Below, piece by piece: positions 26,489 to 35,055 of a DNA stretch of 64,000 nt. Position numbers and translations under genes: made by a program. Within the stretch, counting starts at the first letter, position 1. Each line of letters begins with the position of its first letter. This DNA is from Kaiparowitsia implicata GSE-PSE-MK54-09C. Lineage in GTDB: Bacteria > Cyanobacteriota > Cyanobacteriia > Elainellales > Elainellaceae. The stretch spans positions 1 to 64,000 of the forward strand of contig JAHHHI010000071.1 of the NCBI GenBank assembly GCA_019359435.1, read 5' to 3'. The notes below the pieces were generated by a model. That model had not been told where the DNA came from. It was given only the letters and a program-made list of their open reading frames with translations, and searched no databases.

Positions 26489-26643
26489 GGCGCTCTAGAT
26501 CCCCAGCAGGGTTATCTCCTTAAACTTAACAGAGCCCCCCCTAGGGTTTTGTAAACCCCGTTACGTGGTCTGGGTGTTCAGGCAGCGGATTTGCTTCGGC
26601 CGGAGTAGATTGGCAGCATTCTGCCTAAAAATGGACATTTGGC

Positions 26644-28797
26644 TCAGGTTTTAGAGTCTAAATGTGCGACCACACCAGCTTTGCCCAATTCTCGCACGAG
26701 CCGCAGCGCTTGATGGCAGTAGAGCGATTTAGGGAGGAGCGTTGGCAGTTGCTCCATCGTATCGCGCGCGAGCTGAATGGGGCAGCCCGTGACGCGGGCG
26801 ATCGCCGTGGCCCCGGCAAAGCTAGCATCTTGAGTATTCGCGTGATCAATTCTCACCCACCAGGTTTGGGCTAGGCGTTCGTTGCGCTCGATTCGCTGCA
26901 GGCTATGGCTGTTGGCTAATACTACTAGGCGATCGCCCTCATGCAGCCGCACATCATCCGACGGCATCAGGCGATCGCGACCCTGAGCAGCCGTATGAAG
27001 CAGGGGCACAACTCCATAGCCATAGGCCACATCCGCCAGCAGCAACCCATTGAGAGTATCCCCCGCTTCTACTCGATACTCGGTCACCACAATCGTTTGA
27101 TTATCGAGGCGTAGCAGGGTCAGCACGTTTTCGCCAAACGCCGCCGCCACAAACGCTTCTGCCGCCAGCTCATAGACGCAGAGCGCTTTGGCAAAGGGCA
27201 TGACCTGATCCACATTTTTGCTAAATCGGGGGTCATAGGTGCGAATCACCACGGTGAGGTCTGGATTCACCAGATGCGCCGTCATCGCAATTTCAAGATT
27301 GTCGATTTCGTCGTCAGTGCAAATGACCAAGCCTTTTGCCTGTTCTAGATTCACCTTGGCAAGAGCCTGAGTTGCGTCCCCCACCACCAGCGGCATCTGG
27401 GGCAACACTGTGGGCTCTAACGGCTGGGAATTAATGGCAACCAAGGGTTGCTTAATGGTTTCTAAAAACGAGGCAACTTGGCGACCCACACGCCCCAGCC
27501 CCACCAGCACGATATGCGACTGCTGCGGAGCAGGCGGGCGCTTTTTGGGGAGTTGAAATTTCGCAACCAGCAACGTTTCGGTCAAGAGCGCATAGATTAC
27601 CCCGACCGAGGCTGTTCCCACGAGGGCAAAGCAGAGGTGCATGAGCTGCATCCACACGGGCACTATTTCGCGATCGCCCACAATATCTAGCAGTGCATCA
27701 TAGGAGTCGAGCAGCAGCATAGCGCTCATATAGATGGCTTCGCCAAACGTTGTGCCTTGCAACGTCCGATTTAAAATCGCTGCGCCAATCAGCAATAGCG
27801 TAGACAGCACCAGCCCGATGACCAGCGCGACCCGTCGGGTTTGCTGCGGCTCGGCAGTGCGCCAGAATTGCCAGAGGTGTTGCCTCCACTGGCGGGGCGA
27901 CAGGCGATCGCGCACAGCTTGCACCCATGATGAGCCTTGTTTTGACGCCGCTGCAGGAGACGCCATACGGTGCCAGTTGGCTTCCAACGCTGTTTGAGTC
28001 AGTCCGCCAGTCAATTCCACATAGGTCAGGGTGTCACCAGACTTCACGAGCCGCTCTGGCTCCCAGATAAAAAACTCGCCTGGAGCTTTCTCCCCGGGCG
28101 GAACACAGGTTAACAGCCGCTGCATCGACGTATTCAGCTCTTGGAGCTGGCGACGGTTACTCCAGCGGTGGTTAGCGGGCAGCGTGTGCCGCACCACCCG
28201 CAAAATATGATCGCCTAGATCAATAAAGCCTTGGTTTTCTGTCCCGAGTGCGGCTACGGCAAACGCGTTGGTTGAAAGCTGGTTGGCATCAAAGGCGACA
28301 AAGTTCCCCAGTTGGGTGTGCAGCAATCCATTTAAGCTTTGCCGCGCTGAGCGCACCACTAACCGCGTATGGGGATTGAGCGATCGCACCGCAAATGCCG
28401 CTTCAATATTCACGCGATCATTGCTGGTGACCAACAGCACGGCTCGATAATCGCGAATGTGAATTTTCTCTAAAAACGCGGTGCGACGGCAATCGCCTTG
28501 CCAAAAGCGATCGAGATGCGTCAGCAGGTCGTCATACTCTAGGTCAGTGGGCTGCACCAAATCGACCGCGCAGATGCGAACCCCAAACTCCTGCAGCCCC
28601 ATGACACAATATTGCCCCAGGCTACCCAGACCACAGATCAAAAATGCAGACGGCTCCCCACTGGTCGGCAAGTGTTCGGGCTGCACAGCCCTGGGTTGAG
28701 ATGAAGCCCCAGACGAAGCCACAGACGAAGCGGTCATAGCGTCAACGCCAGCAGAGTACACCCTCATGGTAATCGGGGGAGATGCGCCTCCCGTCAA
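26644..28797 (-). CDS. ion-channel-like protein with two TrkA-N/RCK modules
   Basis: This 717-residue protein starts with a NAD-binding TrkA-N domain (FLICGLGSLGQYCVMGLQEF). The middle holds at least two membrane segments (VALVIGLVLSTLLLIGAAIL and MQLMHLCFALVGTASVGVIY), with a pore-like region between them. A second TrkA-N domain (HIVLVGLGRVGRQVASFLET) and a C-terminal RCK-C domain (VEAGDTLNGLLLADVAYGYG) follow. The plan resembles potassium channels or castor/pollux-type channels. A canonical TVGYG selectivity filter is missing, so ion selectivity is unclear. The N-terminal 45 residues are low-complexity; ATG 28740 may be the true start. Confidence 0.85.
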   Translation of the reverse strand: MTGGASPPITMRVYSAGVDAMTASSVASSGASSQPRAVQPEHLPTSGEPSAFLICGLGSLGQYCVMGLQEFGVRICAVDLVQPTDLEYDDLLTHLDRFWQGDCRRTAFLEKIHIRDYRAVLLVTSNDRVNIEAAFAVRSLNPHTRLVVRSARQSLNGLLHTQLGNFVAFDANQLSTNAFAVAALGTENQGFIDLGDHILRVVRHTLPANHRWSNRRQLQELNTSMQRLLTCVPPGEKAPGEFFIWEPERLVKSGDTLTYVELTGGLTQTALEANWHRMASPAAASKQGSSWVQAVRDRLSPRQWRQHLWQFWRTAEPQQTRRVALVIGLVLSTLLLIGAAILNRTLQGTTFGEAIYMSAMLLLDSYDALLDIVGDREIVPVWMQLMHLCFALVGTASVGVIYALLTETLLVAKFQLPKKRPPAPQQSHIVLVGLGRVGRQVASFLETIKQPLVAINSQPLEPTVLPQMPLVVGDATQALAKVNLEQAKGLVICTDDEIDNLEIAMTAHLVNPDLTVVIRTYDPRFSKNVDQVMPFAKALCVYELAAEAFVAAAFGENVLTLLRLDNQTIVVTEYRVEAGDTLNGLLLADVAYGYGVVPLLHTAAQGRDRLMPSDDVRLHEGDRLVVLANSHSLQRIERNERLAQTWWVRIDHANTQDASFAGATAIARVTGCPIQLARDTMEQLPTLLPKSLYCHQALRLVRELGKAGVVAHLDSKT

Positions 28798-29073
28798 TTT
28801 TCATGCTCTTTTCCACATCCGGTTTTTGGGTCGGGGTGCTGTGTTTAGAAAATCCCTGCAGCAATTGCACTGAGCCAAGAAAGATTTTAGAGAGACCCTG
28901 ATTTCGGCATCTGCTCAAACCCTTCTATCAGAACTGAGGTAGGGGATAGCTTCAATCGATATATCAGCTAGGGCCTTGGGAACGCTAGCAACAAGCCGCG
29001 TTTTACCCCAAATGGAGTTCTAACGGCTTGCTGAAACCATTTGCTAGACCATGACTAGAACGCACACCGCACT

Positions 29074-30873
29074 ATGTTCTGTTTTATGATCCTTTGGGCG
29101 ATATTGCTAATCGGGTGCTTGCCGATTGGTGTTGCGCTGCTCCACAGGTTAGGAGTGAATGCCGTTGATCGTTCGGGCGATCGCCTGATCCTGGCCTTAT
29201 GGTTGGGTGTTGTAATTCTTGCGGTTAGCCTATTAGGAATAGCACTAGTGCTGCCGTTAACGCCAACAGTTGGGGGTCTGGTCTTGAGTTTGTGGGGGGT
29301 GTGGGCGATCGCTCATCTCGCAACCCGTGCTGAAGTGGGCCGGTTTTGGCGACAATTCTGGGCAACCCTACAGTCTCCTCGTGGGTTGTGGTGGGGTGTT
29401 CTGCTGCTCGGCATTGCTGCGTTTATGAGCCAACCCGTCACCTGGATCGATACGGGCTTATACCATTACAGCGCCATTCAGTGGTTGTCTAAGTTTGGTG
29501 CCGTACCTGGTAATGCATTATTGTTCAGCCATCTGGGTTTTACCTCATCTTGGCTGGCCTTGGCAGCCCCGTTTAATAGCCCCCTTGCAGCAACCCGACT
29601 AAGCGCCACCACAAATGGGTTTGCCCTGCTTTTGCTAGCTCTGCATTTAGCAATGGTGTGCACTCATATCAGACAGCGCCCACGCTTAGCCGACTGGTTT
29701 GCTCTCTGCTGCTTTGGGCCACTCCTGCTGCTGCTCACAGCCTTTCAACCGCTGCGGGTTATCTTGATTTCCCCGTCTCCCGATATCCCGGTGCTGATTC
29801 TGGTAGGACTAGTAGCTTGGGTCTGGCTGCTGCTGCATAATCAGCCACAGCACAATTTGCCAAGACCCCATCTGCCACAGAGCTGGGCCACTCCCTCCAC
29901 CCTGTCGATCGAGTCGCCGGAGCAACCCTACACCAATGGCACAGGCCAACCCGCCGCCGTTGTGCTCATTCTGGCGCTAGGGGCGTTTTCATTTAAGCTG
30001 ACAGCGCTGCCGCTTTTACTCGTTGCAAGCCTTTACTGCGGATTTCAATGCTGGCGTGGCGCGCAGCGTTTAGGGTTGGGGCTAGCACTGAGCGGACTTC
30101 TGCTAGTGCCTCAGCTTTTAGTGAGCGCGGTGTCGTCCGGCTGTCCGCTCTATCCCTATACGCAAGTGTGCTTACCCGTCGCCTGGGCTCCTAAAGTTGA
30201 AGCGGCCCGGCAGCTTTCTAGCCTCTATAACTGGACGCAGTGGTACACGCGACATCCTGAATTTCAGGCTGCGTCGTGGCTGCAGCTTTTGTGGCAGTGG
30301 CTCAACCTCAGCCGGCTGAATCAGGCGGCATGTGTCGCAGGGTTGCTCTCATTGGGGTTGGTCGTCTTAGTCGTGCGATCGCACGTCACGACTCCCTATC
30401 GGGGCCAGATCTGGCTCTTACTGCTAGCCGTTACAGGCATTGGCTTTTTTTTAGTAACGTCGCCGCTGTTGCGGTTTGGCATGCCCTACCTCATTCTGCT
30501 GCCTGCGTTTGTGGGAGGGCTAGGGTGCCAGATCTTGCTCCCAGTGCATCGTGGCATTCAGAGCGGGGCGAAGTGGAGTAATGCCTCGGGGCGATCGCTC
30601 ACTGGCCTAGTCTTTTGCATTACTGTGCTGGCGATCGCTCAGCTTCAGCCCCACCTCCTAGCCGAGCGACCTGTCTTTCGGTCACTCCTGATGCCCCCGC
30701 TCTTGCCCCAGACCGAGTATGTGACTAAGTTCGGCAGAGGGTTTCAGTATTTCTCCCCAAATGATCCAGACGGCGTGTGCTGGGCTATACCGATTCCCTG
30801 TGCCTTTGAGGTTGAAACCAACCCAACCCTGCGAAATAGCACGCAAGGTCTTAAGGGTGGTTTTATACATTGA
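29074..30873 (+). CDS. polytopic membrane protein of the surface-glycan locus (LIC_10190-like)
   Basis: This 599-residue protein has about 11-13 hydrophobic segments. The stretch WIDTGLYHYSAIQWLSKFGA, early after three helices, is characteristic. It contains the acidic-aromatic first loop typical of GT-C type glycosyltransferases and of the LIC_10190 family. It opens a run of same-strand glycan genes, so a role in sugar transfer or polymerisation on a lipid carrier is inferred. The C-terminal soluble part ends with FGRGFQYFSPNDPDGVCWAI, also typical of that family. The gap to the next gene is 334 bp, so it may be transcribed separately. Confidence 0.75.
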   Translation: MFCFMILWAILLIGCLPIGVALLHRLGVNAVDRSGDRLILALWLGVVILAVSLLGIALVLPLTPTVGGLVLSLWGVWAIAHLATRAEVGRFWRQFWATLQSPRGLWWGVLLLGIAAFMSQPVTWIDTGLYHYSAIQWLSKFGAVPGNALLFSHLGFTSSWLALAAPFNSPLAATRLSATTNGFALLLLALHLAMVCTHIRQRPRLADWFALCCFGPLLLLLTAFQPLRVILISPSPDIPVLILVGLVAWVWLLLHNQPQHNLPRPHLPQSWATPSTLSIESPEQPYTNGTGQPAAVVLILALGAFSFKLTALPLLLVASLYCGFQCWRGAQRLGLGLALSGLLLVPQLLVSAVSSGCPLYPYTQVCLPVAWAPKVEAARQLSSLYNWTQWYTRHPEFQAASWLQLLWQWLNLSRLNQAACVAGLLSLGLVVLVVRSHVTTPYRGQIWLLLLAVTGIGFFLVTSPLLRFGMPYLILLPAFVGGLGCQILLPVHRGIQSGAKWSNASGRSLTGLVFCITVLAIAQLQPHLLAERPVFRSLLMPPLLPQTEYVTKFGRGFQYFSPNDPDGVCWAIPIPCAFEVETNPTLRNSTQGLKGGFIH

Positions 30874-31207
30874 AAAATATGTCCGCACTGAATTTTTAGA
30901 GAGATCTATTTGTATTGCTCTGTGGATGGGCATTCTTCATGAAAGGTGACATTTCCGTATAGCTTCGGTTAAGTAGCAATTGAAACACTGGCATGAATTC
31001 TCTGGCTGTGTAATTTTACAGATATGCAGGTTTTTCTTTGAGAAACACATTAGTCAAACCTGCACATGAATCCATCGTGCCTCACCAGTTCATCAGTTGA
31101 TTCGCCACCCAGTTAACTCGAGATCCCCCGTCTCAAATCTCGTTTTCAGAACTTGCTCATCGTCAACTGCTGTATCAATTCATTTTGACAATTGGAGTTT
31201 CTAGAAT
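30874..31207. other. 334-bp gap with a hairpin before the FAD oxidoreductase gene
   Basis: TGCAGGTTT at 31025-31033 pairs with AAACCTGCA at 31056-31064 around a 22-base loop. This may be a terminator for the membrane-protein gene or a leader hairpin of the next operon. The sequence is AT-rich compared with the flanks, and no gene is seen. Confidence 0.45.
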
Positions 31208-32671
31208 ATGGTCGTTTGCGACTATTCCAGCGCGGCTGCGGATTTTTCATCGTCCACAGGTAAGGCTCAAGCTGGGCAGGCCTTTGTGGTGCTGGGCGGG
31301 GGGATTGCAGGACTAGCTGCTGCCCGTGAACTGTTACAGCGCGGCTGTAGCGTCACTCTGATTGAGAAAGGAGCTGAAGTGGGCGGCCTAGCACGCACGT
31401 TCGAAGCTGAAGGCTTCCGTTTTGATATTGGAGGACATCGCTTCCATAGCAATAACCCCTCCGTCGTTCAGTGGCTCAAGGATTTACTCAAAGAAGATTT
31501 GCTGTTGGTTCCTCGCATTAGCCATATCCACTTAAACGGCCAGTTTGCAAATTACCCGATTCAGTTTCCCGGCGCATTATCCATCTTCTCTCCGCTGCAA
31601 GCCGTAAAGATGGTGCTGAGCTATGCGATCGCCAAACTCAAAGAGCGCGATCGCCCTGAACACTCCTTCGAAGATTGGGTCATCAAGCGCTATGGGAAGG
31701 CGCTCTACAACGTATTTTTCAAACCCTATACCGAGAAAGTGTGGGGCATCCCTGCCACCGAGCTAGCGTCTACCTGGGCGTCTCAGCGCATTCGCATTCC
31801 CAGCATGTGGAAGATGGTGAAGCGAGCGATCAAACCACCCAAAGTTAACAACACCGCGGCTGCCATCTCTCAGTTCTACTACCCGCGCTCTGGCTTCGGA
31901 CGGATTCCCGAAACCCTCAAGCAAGAAATCCTACAGTTGGGCGGTATTATCCATGCCAGCGCCTCGCTGTATCGCTTAGAGCCTAGGGATGATGGAGGAT
32001 TCAGCGTTACTTTCCAGTCTCCTGACGGCACGCTCAATACAGTGGAAGCGGATCAACTCGTCTCTACGATTCCCATTAACTATCTGCTCGAAGCCATGCC
32101 TGCGGAGTATGGCAGCCAGTCAGTACAGGCAAACACCGCACTCGAGTATCGCGACATTATCTGTTTATTTGTCGCGTTAAATAAACCCCAGGTTAGTGTC
32201 GACAGTTGGACCTATTTCCCCAGTCCTAACCTCATCTTTGGGCGCACCCATGAGCCCAAAAACTGGTCGCCCAATATGGTTCCCAGCGATCAGCAGACCT
32301 CGCTCGCCATCGAAATTTTTGCCAACCAAGGTGAGTCTATCTGGAATCTGAGCGACGACGAGATCCTAGATCGTGTCGTTGAGCAAATGAACCAGATCGG
32401 CTGGATCAATAAACGTGACGTGCACAAAGGCTGGGTTCTGCGAGTTCCCTATGCCTACCCCGTGTATCGCGTGGGCTACGAGCAAAAACTTCAAGCCGTA
32501 AAGGACTTTTTGGGGCAATGGCCCAACTTGCACCTAGTGGGTCGCACCGGTTCTTTCCATTACATGAATTCTGACGGTGTGATTGAAGATGTTTTTCGCT
32601 TTATTGAAGATCGCTTCCCAGAGGCAGTGACGGAGGTCAAACCGCTGGCTGCCGCTGGTCGCTGGATGTGA
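31208..32671 (+). CDS. NAD(P)/FAD-dependent oxidoreductase, UDP-galactopyranose-mutase-like
   Basis: This 487-residue flavoprotein has the dinucleotide motif VVLGGGIAGLAAARELLQRG at about residues 27-46. GGLARTFEAEGFRFDIGGHR follows, a signature of amine-oxidase/UGM-type enzymes. Later segments include YFPSPNLIFGRTHEPKNW and NLHLVGRTGSFHYMNSDGVI, the closing FAD contact. Members of this group in polysaccharide loci isomerise or oxidise nucleotide or lipid-linked sugars. The exact reaction is unknown, and it lacks clear identity with true Glf. GGAG lies nine bases before ATG 31208. It is followed 13 bp later by a glycosyltransferase gene. Confidence 0.85.
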   Translation: MVVCDYSSAAADFSSSTGKAQAGQAFVVLGGGIAGLAAARELLQRGCSVTLIEKGAEVGGLARTFEAEGFRFDIGGHRFHSNNPSVVQWLKDLLKEDLLLVPRISHIHLNGQFANYPIQFPGALSIFSPLQAVKMVLSYAIAKLKERDRPEHSFEDWVIKRYGKALYNVFFKPYTEKVWGIPATELASTWASQRIRIPSMWKMVKRAIKPPKVNNTAAAISQFYYPRSGFGRIPETLKQEILQLGGIIHASASLYRLEPRDDGGFSVTFQSPDGTLNTVEADQLVSTIPINYLLEAMPAEYGSQSVQANTALEYRDIICLFVALNKPQVSVDSWTYFPSPNLIFGRTHEPKNWSPNMVPSDQQTSLAIEIFANQGESIWNLSDDEILDRVVEQMNQIGWINKRDVHKGWVLRVPYAYPVYRVGYEQKLQAVKDFLGQWPNLHLVGRTGSFHYMNSDGVIEDVFRFIEDRFPEAVTEVKPLAAAGRWM

Positions 32672-32684
32672 GGACAGACTACCG

Positions 32685-33761
32685 ATGAATTCAGTGATGG
32701 CAACTTCAAGATTTTCATCTCAATCCACAACGGATACCTCTCCGTTTTTATCGGTGATTGTCCCGGTTTATAACGGAGGGTATGCTTTTGTTTACTGTCT
32801 GAGCGCTCTGCATGCATCCCACTATCCCAATTGGGAATTGATTGTGGTGGATGACGGGTCAACGGATCAGTCGGCGATTGTGGCGGAACAGTTTGGGGCT
32901 ACGGTGCTGAGAATGCGTGGACGATTGGGGCCTGGAGCCGCACGCAATTTAGGTGCTCAACGTGCCAAGGGCGACTACGTCTGCTTTATTGATGCCGATT
33001 GTGAAGTGTACCCTAATACGCTGAGTGCCCTGGCAGAGGTTATTCAGCAACATCCTACGGTAGAGGCCTTCTTTGGCTCCTACGATGATTGCCCCAAAGC
33101 GCCCAATTTTGTGGCGCAGTACAAAAACCTGTTTCACCATTATGTTCATCAAACCGGACAGGAGGAGGCAACCACGTTTTGGGCAGGCTGCGGCTGTGTG
33201 AAACGCTCAGCCTTTCTGGGATTGGGTGGGTTTGATGTGGCACGGTTTCCACGCCCCAGCGTTGAGGATATTGATCTGGGCTACCGCATTAAGCAGGCGG
33301 GCGGGCGAATTCTATTGGCAAAGCAGGTGCAGGTTAAGCACCACAAGGCCTGGGGGTTTCGCAGCCTGGTAAAAACGGATGTGTGCGATCGCGCCATCCC
33401 ATGGACGCAGTTGTTGCTGAGTCACCAGTCGCGGGTGACAAATGACCTGAATTTACAGGTGTCTCATCGCATTAGCGTAGTGCTGGCCTATGCCCTAGTC
33501 GGGTTGCTGCTGGTGGGCGCTCTGCACCATTCCCTAGTCCTGCTGCTGTGGATTCCGGCGATCGCCCTTCTAATCCTTAATTGGGACATATACCGTTTTT
33601 TCTTGAAAAAGCGAGGGCGACGGTTTGTGCTTGGCGTTGTAGCGATGCACTGGCTGTACTACATCTACGGCGGCGCATCCTTTGCGGTGGGTATGGTTCT
33701 GCACCTTAAGCAGGAATGGCAGAAGAGTGCTGTTACCAAGCGTTCAGAGCAGACGGCTTAA
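32685..33761 (+). CDS. family 2 glycosyltransferase with C-terminal membrane anchor
   Basis: This is a 358-residue GT-A fold enzyme. SVIVPVYNGGYAF (23-35) and VVDDGSTDQS bind the nucleotide, and the DxD motif is FIDADCE at 101-107. The acceptor-side motif is SVEDIDLGYRIKQAG. Two membrane segments follow (VLAYALVGLLLVGALHHSLV and WIPAIALLILNWDIY), so it acts at the inner membrane face. GAGGA precedes ATG 32685, and the preceding stop is only 13 bp away, implying cotranscription with the oxidoreductase. Confidence 0.92.
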   Translation: MNSVMATSRFSSQSTTDTSPFLSVIVPVYNGGYAFVYCLSALHASHYPNWELIVVDDGSTDQSAIVAEQFGATVLRMRGRLGPGAARNLGAQRAKGDYVCFIDADCEVYPNTLSALAEVIQQHPTVEAFFGSYDDCPKAPNFVAQYKNLFHHYVHQTGQEEATTFWAGCGCVKRSAFLGLGGFDVARFPRPSVEDIDLGYRIKQAGGRILLAKQVQVKHHKAWGFRSLVKTDVCDRAIPWTQLLLSHQSRVTNDLNLQVSHRISVVLAYALVGLLLVGALHHSLVLLLWIPAIALLILNWDIYRFFLKKRGRRFVLGVVAMHWLYYIYGGASFAVGMVLHLKQEWQKSAVTKRSEQTA

Positions 33762-33853
33762 TGGCTCTTGCCTCATTTTGGGTGCGTGACCCAGTCCACT
33801 CATTGACTATCCACTGCTCGGTAACTGCATCGGATCAGGATTGACCTAAACAT

Positions 33854-35017
33854 ATGACGAACGATCCATTAGTTTCGGTGATCATTCCAGCCTATAACGC
33901 TGAGCGGTTTATTGAGCGAACACTGGCCTCAGTGCTTCAGCAAACCTATCGTCATCTCGAAGTGATTGTGATTGATGATGGATCGGGCGATCGCACCGCT
34001 GACCGAGTGCGTCAGATCGCCGCTGAGGATTCTCGAGTCTGCCTGCTGCAACAATCCAATGCGGGGGTGGCTGCAGCGCGCAACCTAGGCATTCAGCAAT
34101 CTGCTGGCGTGTTCATTGCTCCCATTGATGCGGATGACATCTGGTTTCCCAATCAGATTCAGCGACAAGTGGCCCTGATGCAGGCCAGTCCGCCCGAGGT
34201 GGGCGTGGTCTACTCCTGGTCGGTTGATATTGATGAAGAGGATGGACTACTGGGGCGGGTTCATGCCGCTACGATCAACGGCGATGTCTTTAACACGCTC
34301 GTTTGCCACAACTTTATTGGCAATGCCAGCGCTACGTTGATCCGCCGAGATTGTCTAGACGCTATCGGTGGCTATGATGCGAGCCTAAACGCCCGACAGG
34401 CCCAAGGCTGCGAAGATTGGGATCTGTATCTGCGACTCTCTGAGCGTTACCAGTTTTGGGCGGTGCCCGAACTGTTGGTGGGCTACCGCAAGGTTCACAA
34501 CGCCATGTCCTGTGACTATACCCAAATGGCGCGATCGCACAGCCTAATGCTGCAGGCAGTTCAGCAACGGCAGCCCCAGTGTTCTACTCTTCTGTTTCGC
34601 CTATCGGCTAGCAGCTTTTATCTGTATCTGGCGCAGCAGTGCAGCGATCGCGGAGGCGATCGCCAAACGCTGTTTTGGCTGCTGCAAGCATTTAAGGCTG
34701 AGTGCATAACGCCCTGTCTTCGCCCCGGCACCTACAAACTAGCGCTTGTGAGTGGTATTCGCCTTGTGGTCAACCGAGGGCGATCGCCAATGAAGTCTGC
34801 AAACTCGCCAGGGGTGAAGCCCCGGTTGCCCCTGATGCCTGCTCCTGACGGCCCACGCTTCTTCGCTCAACACCAGCACCTTCCCATACTACGGTTCAAG
34901 CTTTTGGTAGGCCAACTGCTACATCAGGGAATTCTATTGATAATGCGCTTGTTGATTGCCAGCAGCTTAAATCGCCACCGTCTAGATTCATCCGCCGTGA
35001 ATTCTACGGTGAATTAG
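33854..35017 (+). CDS. family 2 glycosyltransferase
   Basis: This 387-residue enzyme has an N-terminal GT-A domain. SVIIPAYNAERFIERTLASV (8-27), VIDDGSGDRT and the metal-binding IDADDIW (91-97) are visible. CEDWDLYLRLSERYQFW carries the usual catalytic-base ED. The C-terminal 120 residues are basic and may lie on the membrane. Donor sugar is unknown. It sits 92 bp after the preceding glycosyltransferase and 38 bp before the next. Confidence 0.9.
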   Translation: MTNDPLVSVIIPAYNAERFIERTLASVLQQTYRHLEVIVIDDGSGDRTADRVRQIAAEDSRVCLLQQSNAGVAAARNLGIQQSAGVFIAPIDADDIWFPNQIQRQVALMQASPPEVGVVYSWSVDIDEEDGLLGRVHAATINGDVFNTLVCHNFIGNASATLIRRDCLDAIGGYDASLNARQAQGCEDWDLYLRLSERYQFWAVPELLVGYRKVHNAMSCDYTQMARSHSLMLQAVQQRQPQCSTLLFRLSASSFYLYLAQQCSDRGGDRQTLFWLLQAFKAECITPCLRPGTYKLALVSGIRLVVNRGRSPMKSANSPGVKPRLPLMPAPDGPRFFAQHQHLPILRFKLLVGQLLHQGILLIMRLLIASSLNRHRLDSSAVNSTVN

Positions 35018-35055
35018 TAAGCAAATAGTTTAAGGATCCACCTGAGGAAACGGTG

